A DNA stretch of 64,000 nt, taken from NCBI GenBank assembly GCA_017979445.1, contig CM030711.1:8091221-8155220 (forward strand), given 5' to 3'. How positions within the stretch are numbered: position 1 is the first letter of the stretch; every line of letters starts with the position of its first letter. The translations under genes were made by a program, and so were the position numbers. Positions 20,394 to 32,300 of this stretch are shown here, in pieces. The DNA comes from Akebia trifoliata. Its lineage: Eukaryota > Streptophyta > Magnoliopsida > Ranunculales > Lardizabalaceae. A model generated the notes under the pieces. The model had not been told where the DNA came from. It saw only the letters and a program-made list of their open reading frames with translations, and ran no database searches.

Positions 20394-23300
20394 ATGTCTT
20401 TGGCGATGAAAGGTATACTTGTACGGTCTACTCCAGATGTATACGTACAGAAACTGTTGAAGGAAAAACACGGTGATCAAATCGGACTACTTTTAGAAAG
20501 CCGTCTTCCCGTTCGATTCAAACAACACAACTCAAATTCGGCTCAAATAATCCGCGTTCGAGCCATTCAGGATGAAAATATTATTTCTGATAGGTTCCTT
20601 GATTCCAAGGTAGAAAGAAGCCGCAACTCAACTCGATCAGCAGCCTTGTTGACTCCTGAGAGCCCCCAAACTTCCGAGAAACCATCAAGGGAAAAGGTAC
20701 ACTATCACTTAGAAGAATGAAAGGCTTAAGTGGGTCATCCATATGGTCCGTTTAGATTATATCTAGTTATCTTTGTGCTTGTGGTACAGGGGGTTGGTTC
20801 AGATTCTAGAATCCGATTTCTATCTATAATCCGGTTTTAGAATCTGATTCTAGACTATAAAATTCATTCTCCCATTATCAAAAGAATCGTGCTGGAGTGA
20901 CCTCAAGAAGCATCTATGGTCCACAGATGGAGCTCAAAACTGGACTGCGTATATGAGCTTCATCTTCAAATATGCAGATGGAGAGAGCTCAAGAATGTGC
21001 TCCAACCGGACTGCATATTTGAAGGAATTCCTCCAAAAACACTGTTCCCTCCTCCATCTTTGGAGGATTTCAGATTTTTAGATGAGCCCTCTAAAAACAC
21101 TATTCACTTATTAAATCCCGCTTTTAACCTTCTCTACCATTCAACTTTTAATTAATTCCTGTCCTATCTTTTTTCTATGTGAGCTGCTATTGACACCTCA
21201 GATTTTACTTATTAAAAAAAGAAAAAAAAAGAAATTGGACAAATGATTGAGAATAATTGAAAATTAGGGTGAAAATCATATAATTTGTATATATTTTGAG
21301 TGTAAGATTTTACTAGATTTCCATATTTTTTGTGTCTGGGATTTTATATGAGCTTAATCATAATTCTAAACAACTCATTTTATGAGAGACAAATTATTGA
21401 TAAATGATTGATTAATGTGTCAATTTATTTTATGCCACATGATATAGATTTAGATCAACCAATTGTATGAATATATAATTCATCCCTTGTTGAACCTACG
21501 TGCTAAAAAATAGTTTGATCGAAAATATGTATCTTTTAAATCTAATTATTTTTCAAAAAGAATTAAATTTAACAATGATAAATTATTCATAAATCAAAAT
21601 GAATAATATTTTAGAAGAGTGAATAGTGGTTTTTAGAGGGGTGGTTTGGACTTCAAATTTTTTTAGAGAGGAGAGAGTCCTCCAAATATAAGGGGTATGC
21701 TCATTTGGAGGAGCATTATAGGGGCCGGGGTTGGAGATGCTCTTAGGGCTGCTTGGAACTTCTATCTATTGGAGCGAAAGTCCGAAGCAAATCCAAACAG
21801 GTCATACACGTATCTATTTAACTAAGGGTCCCGTTCAGCAACAAACATTTTGGCAAAACATTTTTCAAAACATGGGTGATGAGTTAAAGACCCACTTATC
21901 GATGGTGAGTGATGAGTGATGAATGATGAGTGATGACTGATGACTGATGAGAGGCATCATGATTCATTGTGTACACCTTTACGGGTCGGTAAAGTACCCA
22001 TATCGGACCCGAATATAAATCGGATCTTATTCATGGACCTAGCCTGGTACCCAAGGTTTTGGAGTCTATTGGATCTGATTACCAAGCGGGTCAAGAATGG
22101 TAAGCCCAAGCCCAAACTTTGTTGTCAACATGTATTCGGAGGTACTCACTAGTCATTTCAACTAGAAAAAACGTGTCCGTATATGTCACGTTAGAATAAT
22201 GATAACCTGACACCCCCATGACATACGTTCCTGACGTGGCATGTGTTCGAATCATAGGTTTTTTCTTCCGGGTATTCAACTTCCCATATTTATGGGATGT
22301 ACACATATATCCAGAAGAAAAATCACGTCAGTGATGTATGACAGAGGGGGGTCCGAATATCACGACTTCTCGTCTCCTCACGTTAGACTGCATACATGTC
22401 TCTTTAGATTCCACGTGGAGGTTTTGGGTGAGAAAAATGACATTTGAATGATGGCTCGCACATGATCGTAGATCTTTTTCTCGAGATCTACGAAAATGTC
22501 ACTCCAGCATTAATGAATTTTTTTAAGTCACTGACCACCAAAACACTTCCATACAAGTGTGATAGTCTCTCTCTTCTCTCTCCCACCAACTCTGAAAAAT
22601 GGGTTCGTTTTGGTGATGATGCACAGAGGGTGTTCACATTCGGCAAAGGAAGAAGTGAAGGAAACAAAAGCATGAAGTCCTTGGTTAGTCTCTATGTGTC
22701 ACACTTGATCATTAGTGTTCATTTGATTTTAAAAGCTTATAAACAGATTAACCCATTTTGCTAAAGTTGCATGTGTTTGTTTATGTTTAATATGTAGTTA
22801 GGAGGAAAAGGAGCAAACCTTGCAGAGATGGCAAGCATTGGATTATCTGTACCACCTGGTCTCACTATTTCAACAGAGGCATGTCAAGAGTACCAGAAGA
22901 ATGATAAAATGCTACCAGAAGGCCTATGGGAGGAGATAATGGATGGGTTGGAGAAGGTGGAGGTGGACATGGGAGCTTTCCTTGGCGACCCTTCTAAGCC
23001 ACTGCTACTCTCTGTTCGTTCTGGGGCAGCTGTAAGCATTTTCTTAATAGTTCTTTTATCCAAACAGTACTTCCATTTTTTCCGTAGATATAAATGCATT
23101 TTTTAGCATTCTCTGAAAGTATTCTTAAAATTTATTATTATTTTTTAAATACAAAAGTAAGGATATTTTGATCTTTATTCAATAATTTTTTTTACAAAAA
23201 TACCATTTTAGTAATTTTACCATAAATATTTTTACAAAAAGTTCGATTATATTTATTTTTTTTATAAAAACAAAAAGTTTCATTATATAAGAACATCCTT

Positions 23301-26300
23301 ACTTTTCGTAAAAGCAACACTAAATGCAATCGAAGAGATTTCAACGAAGAAGTCGTGGAGAATGCTAATTTCCATGTGAAGCAGTGGACTTTAAATCTTC
23401 AATATATATTTTTCCAATGATTTTTTTCCTTTAATGAAAAACGTAAATTTTTTTTATTAATTGTGTAACGATACTTTTATAAAAATCAAAACTATTATTG
23501 GTATTTTTATAAAAATATTTAAAATCTAAAGAACAAAATACCCTTACATTTTTTCAATAAAGACAATCGTTTAATATCCAAAAAATTAAAATACATTTAC
23601 TTTTATTAGTAAAATACAAAACAACCAAGGATCTTACTAGAAAAGAAAATGTAGCGGAGGTTGTTAATATCCCAATGAAGCATTGGACATTAGCATTCTC
23701 CTATATATTTTCCCATATATTGTGGGATTGGGTCGTTGTCAGAATCCAAATTGAGTGTTTTTTAATTCTTTTGATAAGTAGAGTCCAATGAGTTATCAAT
23801 AAATCTTTGTAGGAATTGAAATCCTCGATCTAGATCCTTATCATCAATTAAGCTATAGATTGTATCTTTGGTATGTTAACTTATAATTATTCGACTGAAT
23901 GTAGATTTCCATGCCTGGGATGATGGACACTGTCCTTAACCTTGGCCTCAATGATGAAGTGGTTGCTGGTTTAGCTGCAAAAAGTGGAGAGCGCTTCGCT
24001 TATGACTCTTATAGACGGTTCCTAGACATGTTTGGAGATGTTGTAAGTGATTTATGTTCTTTCTGCTATATTGATTGAGTAGTATGTTAATTTGTAAAGA
24101 CTCCCTAATCTATTTGTTTTGATGAACTCAGCACCTAATTTTTAATGCTGTAAATGTGGTGCTTGGACCCAATGGGTTCATCTAGACCCAACCCACTAAT
24201 AGTGGGCTCTATTTATCTATTAGGACGGGTCGGGTGAAAATCTTTCCACTTTTCAGATTAGATGACTTAGTTCATAAATTTATGAAATGCTCCCATTAAT
24301 ATGATCTTTGGTAGCTTCTGTTACTAAATTTAGTTACTTTATGGATTTGAGGTCATGGGCATTCCACATTCATTGTTTGAGGTGAAATTAGAGGGGTTGA
24401 AGGAAGCAAAAGGAGTCGAGCTTGATAATGAACTAAAAGCTTCTGATCTGAAAGAGCTTGTGGCCCAGTACAAGAAAGTCTACCTTGAAGCTAAGGGTGA
24501 ACAGTTTCCTTCAGGTACCAACACCTTTATCTTTTGTTATGAGTATATTTCATTAACAGAACAAGCAAATTTCCTAGAAGACTCAACCCATGGTTCTGTT
24601 ATTGGTAATTCAACTCTACTAGGGCTCATCTCATCTGAGTTCTGACTCAGACCCATGCATGAGCTGATTAACATGGGTAGCTTATCAAGTCTGCAGTTTT
24701 CTTACAGCTATTGACATTTTGAACTTCCTTTCTGAATCAGATAGATTCATATCTGAAAGAGGTTGACACTAAGTTCTTTCAAAATTGAAGCAATTAAATT
24801 ATGGTTGGTTGAATAGGGAGAGTTGACAAAGTGATCATATGCTTGACACCATGGACCAACGAAATAAACAATCTAAGTATTCCAATAGTAAATACACTCA
24901 GGTTCTAGACTAGTAGGTTGACTTTGGATTCAGACCTTCAATGATATCATATAAGCCTTGTAACATTTAAGATTAATCATCCATCATTTTCATCATTAAC
25001 AGTCAGTTTGGTCCAAGGGATGAGATTTCTCAACTTTTTATCACAAGATGAATGTAACAGCTTTTAAATGTGTAACCTTGTTTTCTTTATATGTGTTTGC
25101 AGATCCAAGAAAGCAGTTACAATTGTCTATTCAAGCAGTTTTTGATTCATGGGACAGTCCAAGGGCCATCAAATACAGGAGCATCAACCAGATAACTGGG
25201 TTGATGGGGACTGCTGTTAACATTCAGTGCATGGTGTTTGGAAACATGGGAGACACTTCAGGAACAGGTGTCCTTTTCACTAGGAATCCAAGCACAGGTG
25301 AAAATAAGCTCTATGGGGAGTTCCTCATCAATGCTCAGGTCCATAAAATACTATTTCCATCTTAGTTATTTCTTATTAGGCTCCTAATGTTTTATCGTCT
25401 TAGAATTTTTTTATTTTTTAATTCTGCATAATTGAATCTGGAGTTGGGCTTAAGCAGGGTGAGGATGTAGTTGCTGGGATTAGAACACCAGAGGACCTTG
25501 ACGTTATGAAGCATTGTATGCCTGAAGCGTATAAGGAACTCGTAGAGAACTGTGAAATTCTTGAGAGACATTATAAAGATATGATGGTAAGAATGAAGAT
25601 TTTCATTCTGAATTATTGATCTGATGCCTTTCTTTTTCTTTATTACCGTTGTTTGTGTTTATTATTAATTTTTCCCAATAACAGGATATTGAATTCACGG
25701 TTCAAGAGAACAGGCTGTGGATGCTGCAGTGCCGATCAGGAAAGAGAACAGGCAAAGGTGCAGTGAAGATTGCTGTTGACATGGTTAAAGAAGAGCTTGT
25801 CAGTACTTGTTCTGCCATCAAGATGGTAGAGCCACAGCATCTCGACCAACTTCTTCATCCACAAGTACGTATTTGAGATAATAAGACACTATGTCTCCAT
25901 AGGCATAATGTACTATTGAAAATAAACAAGCTTGAAAAATAATTAGATAGGATAAACTAAATCATAGCACATCTGTTGGGATCCTTGAATTCATTTGGTG
26001 CTCACGGGAATTTTATGGTACATCAAGCTTTCATTGTGCATCTCCAGGCTTAATGTATTATTGCAATATGCATATACTTGTCCATGCAAAATAAAGGATG
26101 ATAGCGCTTGCTTGTAAGCATCATTATATTCAAGCATGCACAGAGGCATTTACAACTTTGAATGAAGTGTTTGCAAAATTCCATGGATTAGTTTGAGGAT
26201 TCATCTGCTTATAAAGATAAAGTGATCGCTACTGGCTTGCCTGCATCACCGGGAGCTGCAGTGGGTCAGATTGTGTTTAGTGCGGATGATGCTGAGGCAT

Positions 26301-29300
26301 GGCATGCACAGGGAAAGAATGTTATCTTGGTATGCTAATTCTTGATCTTGTTTTACTTTCATTCCTATTTTTTCTTTCTTTCTTTTCATGTTCTTGATTT
26401 GGATTAATACAGTTAAAGGTTCCAGTTTCTACAGACAGAAAACCTGTTATTTAAATGGTATAGCTGCCACACAAAAGAAATCGAGGCCTGGTGAGATCCA
26501 CACAAAAGCAAACAGATCAGATGATCCATGTCACACAATATGAAATTCTTTCCTGGATGGTTAATGGTACATATATTCTAAATCCCAAAAGAATGTGATA
26601 GATCAAATGGTTGTCATCCATCTGATTCTGTTGATTTTTGATGTAGGAGATCAACAGGTTTGACCTCCCATTCTCCTTCAGATACCCATGAACATAATAT
26701 CTATTCTCTAAGGCAGAACAAGTGCCGAACCTACACTTGTGGCCTTAGATTGCTCTTTGGACTGGCCGTTTCCTCCTGCTTAAACTTAAAATTTCCAGAT
26801 TATGAATTTCATTTAAAACAATTTTACTTTCAGTAAATCTCATTGACTAGTTAATCAGATAAGTACAGAGTAGGGAACAAAATTACAATATCAATGAATT
26901 CTAGTGATAAAATCTTACAATGTATACCGCCAAGCATTTTTCAATCCTCTTCTTTGTTTATTTAATTAAATGGATTGCGTGTTATTGAAGGTGAGGACAG
27001 AGACCAGCCCAGAGGACATCGGGGGCATGCATGCAGCTACGGGAATCTTGACAGCGCGAGGTGGCATGACCTCTCATGCGGCGGTTGTAGCCCGTGGGTG
27101 GGGGAAATGTTGTGTTTCAGGCTGTTCGGAAATCCGTGTAAATGAGGCGGAGAAGGTGAAATAATTCTTTTCCTACATCAAAAATTTGTTATTTAAGTAA
27201 TCTAATGTTTTTATTAATATTGTTATTTTCGTGGATTGATAAATTGACATGCAGGTTGTTGTAGTCGGTGACTATGTGTTAGAGGAAGGGAATTGGCTAT
27301 CACTTAACGGGTCAACAGGGGAAGTCATAATGGGGAAGCAACCACTTTCTCCTCCAGCTCTAAGTAGTGACCTGGAGACCTTCATGTCTTGGGTTGATGA
27401 AGTAAGGTGCCTCAAGGTACTATGCTAATAAGTACAAAAAAGAATTACAGATATAGAATGAGAAAAGAGAGAGAATCAGAGGAGATATTTGGTATAATTA
27501 TCCATACTTTTATTGAATGAGAACTTGGCCATTTATAAGCCTACAACTGGAAAAGCAAACAACAACTAATCACTAGAATTCAGGAACCACAATGCTAAGA
27601 AAATGGAGTCAGGTACTGAAGACATGAACCCTCAAGCATAACTACCTCCACTAATTTATTCACACTATCTGACATGAACCCTCAAGCATAACTACCTCCA
27701 CTACCTCCACTAAATAATCAACTAATGGATTGGACTTGGTCTTCATATGACCTGGATAGTATGATCTGGCAAGGCATATGACTTGGCAAGCCACAATGTA
27801 TACGTATCAATCCCTCCCACTAAAAATATCCTTGTCCTCAAGGATAAAATCAGGTTACGTCTTCGAGAAGCGCCAAAGATTTTCCCATGTTGCATCTGTA
27901 AGGAATTCAACCCGAAATTCCCAACCTGTGAGAAACAAGAAATAGAGAAAAACACACACGTCGAAAAAGAAAATAATCACACGCACAAGACAGTATTTAC
28001 GTGGTTCGGCAATTTGCCTACGTCCACGGAGTTGTAGAGATTTCACTATTTCAAGAAGAATTACAAAGTGCGGCTCCAGTCTCAAAGACGACAACCAAAA
28101 CCTTAAAAAACCTTAATCACCAAAAACGGCTTCTATATACTGCGCACAAGATACACAATGGGTTACAAAACGGGCCCAAAAAAAATTTTCCCGGGGGAGT
28201 TGCCCCCTGGGCCCCCAGGAGGCTTATCCATGAGCGCTCCAACTTGGGCCTATCAACCCAAGCCTCCACTCCATGGATTAAGCCTTAGAAAATATCCCAT
28301 CAAAATACCACACAAACATTATTCGGGTCGGGTCGTCAACCGGATCAAAATATAACTAGGCTCCACAAAGCCCAACAGCATCTTCCCGGGTTGTGCCAGC
28401 CCATTTCACAAGAACTTCAGTTTTCGGACGGTAGGTGCCTTTCTTGATGATGCGGCTGTCCAGAATTGTTTCAAGTTGGGGAAGAATGGACAAGTCTTCA
28501 GTAACTCGGGGAAGATTCGAAACAACTGAAGTTCTTGGCCTCAATTGCTTTTTTAAAAGACTTACATGGATTATATCATGGATTTGGGAACCACTAGGCA
28601 GTTCTAGCTTGTAGGCGACAGCTCCAACGCGAGTAAGAATTTTAAATGGCCTGAAGAAGCATGGGGCTAATTTAAGAGAGCTACAAAATGCCACAGATTT
28701 CTGACGATACGGCTGGAGCTTAAGGAACACGTAGTCCCCCGACGTCAAAAACAACCTCGCGCCTATGCTTATCTGCTTGTGTCTTCATTCTGTCACGGGC
28801 AACAATCAAATGACGATGCAAATCCCGCAAAATGTCTTCCCTAGCATGAAGACAGGCATCAACAGCTTGAACTCGAGTAGTTCCTGGCACATATGATAGC
28901 AAAGTCGGGGGGGTATCCCATATACTGCCTCAAATGGTGAAACTTTTGTGGATGAGTGAATGGTTGTATTGTAACTGTATTCGGCCCACGGAATCCAATC
29001 AATCCATTTATTGGGCTGTTTGCTCGTGAAACAACGAAGATATTGTTCCAAGGTCCGGTTCACCACTTCTGTTTGTCCGTCCGTTTGAGGATGATAACTG
29101 GAGCTCATCTTAAGTGTTGTGCCCTATAGTTGGAACAAAGTCTTCCAAAAATTACTAAGAAAGATTTTATCTCTATCGCTGACAATGGAGGCTGGTATCC
29201 TATGTAAACGAACAACTTGACTCACAAACACCTTGGCCACGGTAAGAGCTGTATAAGGATATTTAAGAGGAATAAAGTGAGCATATTTTGTTAAACGGTC

Positions 29301-32300
29301 GACCACTACCATGATAACGGTGTGACCTTGAGAGGAAGGTAGCCCTTCCACAAAATCCATCGAGATATCGGTCCAGACTCGATCAGGAAGAGGCAAGGGT
29401 TGAAGAACACCTGCTAGCATTTGACAATCATATTTGCAACGTTGATAGACATCACAACCACGTATATATTCCTTCACTGATGTATGCATTCCGGGCCAAG
29501 TAAAATTGTCCTTCAGGCGGCTGAGCGTCTTATGGAAGCCAAAGTGGCCACCCGTTGATGAAGAATGGCCTTCATTCAATACAGCTGGAAGTAAAGAGGA
29601 AGTGGGACTCAAGAGAAGCTTCCCATTTTTAAGCCAAACCCCATCATGTCGAACATAGTGTTGTTGACTTTAGTTAGATAATTGGGAGTAATATGGATCA
29701 GTACAAACTTTTTGTTGCAATCGGCCCCACCAATCCGCTATAGACAGAGAGATAGCAAAAAATTGACACTCAGCCACACGAGAAAGGCCATCGGCTCCCT
29801 GATTTTTGGTTCCTTTTTTGTACTGTATAATGTAATCATATCCCAAAATCTTTGGCAACCATCGAGTCTGCATAGGTGTTGTGATTTTCTGTTCAAGCAA
29901 ATATTTCAAACTTCTGCGGTTTGTTTGAATAATGAAAGGATTACCTAAGAGATAAGGTCACCATTTACGCACGGCTTTAACAATAGCCAACATTTCCTTT
30001 TTGTACGTTGAAAAAGCCAAATCCGCCCCTTTGAGGGCTTCACTGAAAAATGCGATGGGGCGATTTTGTTGTGATAATATGGCTCCGATTCCCACCCCGC
30101 AAGCATCGCATTCCACCATAAAAGGTAATGAAAAATTTGGGAGTTGTAGCACCGGAGGAGAGGTGAGTGCTTCTTTCATTTTGGTGAAAGCTGTGTTGGA
30201 TTCTGTAGTCCAACGGAACCCTCCTTGGATAACAAACGAGTTAGGGGGGCAGCAATCACTCCGAACCCTCGGATGAACTTTCTATAGTACCCCGCAAGGC
30301 CAAGGAATCCACGTACACCCTTGGAAGAGGTTGGGATCGGCCAATCCAAGACGGCTTGAATTTTCGAAGGGTCAACAACGACTCCTTCCAATGATATTAT
30401 ATGTCCCAAATAGTCCACCTATAAAACACCAAAGCGGCATTTCGACTGCTTTGCAAACAAATTGTTAGCATATAAAATCAAAAATACTGTGCGTAGGTGT
30501 TACAAATGCTCCATCCAAGATCGGCTATAGATTCAAATATCGTCAAAGAACACTAGGACAAACTTTCTGAGATGGGATCGAAAGAGATCATTCATGAGTC
30601 CTTGGAACGTTGATGGTGCATTGGTTAGGCCAAACGACATAACAACAAATTCATAGTGCCCTGCATGGGTGCGGAATGCTGTCTTGTGCACATCCTCCTC
30701 CTTCACGCGTATTTGATGATAGCCAGATCGCAAGTCCAATTTAGAGAAATACTGAGCTCCATTCAATTCGTCTAACAACTCATCGATTACGGGGATCAGA
30801 TATTTGTTTTTGATAGTGACATTGTTAAGGGCCCGGTAATCCACATAGAAACGCCATGAGCCATGAGCTTTTTTGACGAGTAATACGGGTGATGAAAAGG
30901 GACTATTGCTGGGTCGGATCAACCTGGAGTCAAGGAACTCTTGTACCATTTTCTCAATTTCAGACTTTTGATAATGAGGATATCTATAAGGGCGGACAGA
31001 AAAAGGGCCATGGCTTGTATATAGAGGAATTCGGTGGTCTTGTATACACTTTGGAGGAAGTTTAGTTGGTGGAGTGAAGACATGTGCAAATTCAGTAATG
31101 ATTTCATTGATGTCACTTGGGTGGTCATGATGGACGGTGGTAGTGGCTGAAGGAATAATTTGAAGAAATAATCCACCACCTGCTAAATGCAATAGTTCCT
31201 TATTGTTTATTGGAGCCGTATCGGAATGCTTCAAACCTTGAAAGGTCCGAGACTTCCCATTTTGATTGAAGGTCATCGTAAGCTGTCGATAATCGGTTTC
31301 TATAGGGCCAAGTGTCTCCAGCCATTGCACCCCCAAAACAGCTTGACAAGCTGCCACCGACAATACATAGAAATCTGCTTGGATGGGGTATCCTTGGATT
31401 ACGAAAGTGAGAGCCATACATTTACCCGAACAATCAATCTTTTCCCGATTAGCCACCATAACTTGGAATGTTTTGTCACGAACAACCGGTAATCTGAACT
31501 TCGTCACCACGGCTTGATCAATAAAGTTGTGCGTACTTCCACCATCTATGAGGACTGTAATATCTCTGCTTTTCAGCTTTCCAATCACGCGGATGGTTTG
31601 CGGATGGGTGGTACCTGCCATTGCATGAAAGGAAATTTCTGGAAGAGACTCACTCGGCATTATCTCGTTTATTATGTCCTCATCACAAGGATCGTCGTTT
31701 TGTACATCTTCCATCATAAAAAGCTGAGGACGCAAACAATTGTGCCCCAGTACAAACTTCTCATCGCAATTATAACACAGGCCTTTCAGTCGTCGCTCTC
31801 TTGCTTCTTGTCCCGTAATACGCTTGATAGGAATCTGTGAATTGTCTGAAATTTGGGTCGATTTCATACCTGGAAAGGGACCGAGAAGGCCGGCTGCAGG
31901 ATTTGGTGATGATCGTGTTGATGTTGTGAAGTTCTGCGAGCGATTTGGAGTGTTGGTTTTTCGTTGCAATGTGTTACGCTCCTCAATCAGACGAGTTACA
32001 ACAATGGTATCGGAAAGGGTCTTTGGTTGTTTGATCCGAACATCCAAACGGATATCCTCTTTGAGCCCAGCTATGAAACAACCTACAAGAAAACTTTCAG
32101 GTAATTCATTTACAGGGTGAGAAAGTTTTTCGAAGGACTCTTGGTACGCTGCAACTGTTGTCAATTGTTTGAGTCGAGACAGAGCTTCGGAAGGATCTTC
32201 GTAATCTGTTGGACCAAAGCGGTGGAGAATGGCTTTGGTGAACTCCTCCAAGTTTGAGGACCTTTGAACTTCATGAACCACCGATGCCATTGGAGGGCGA

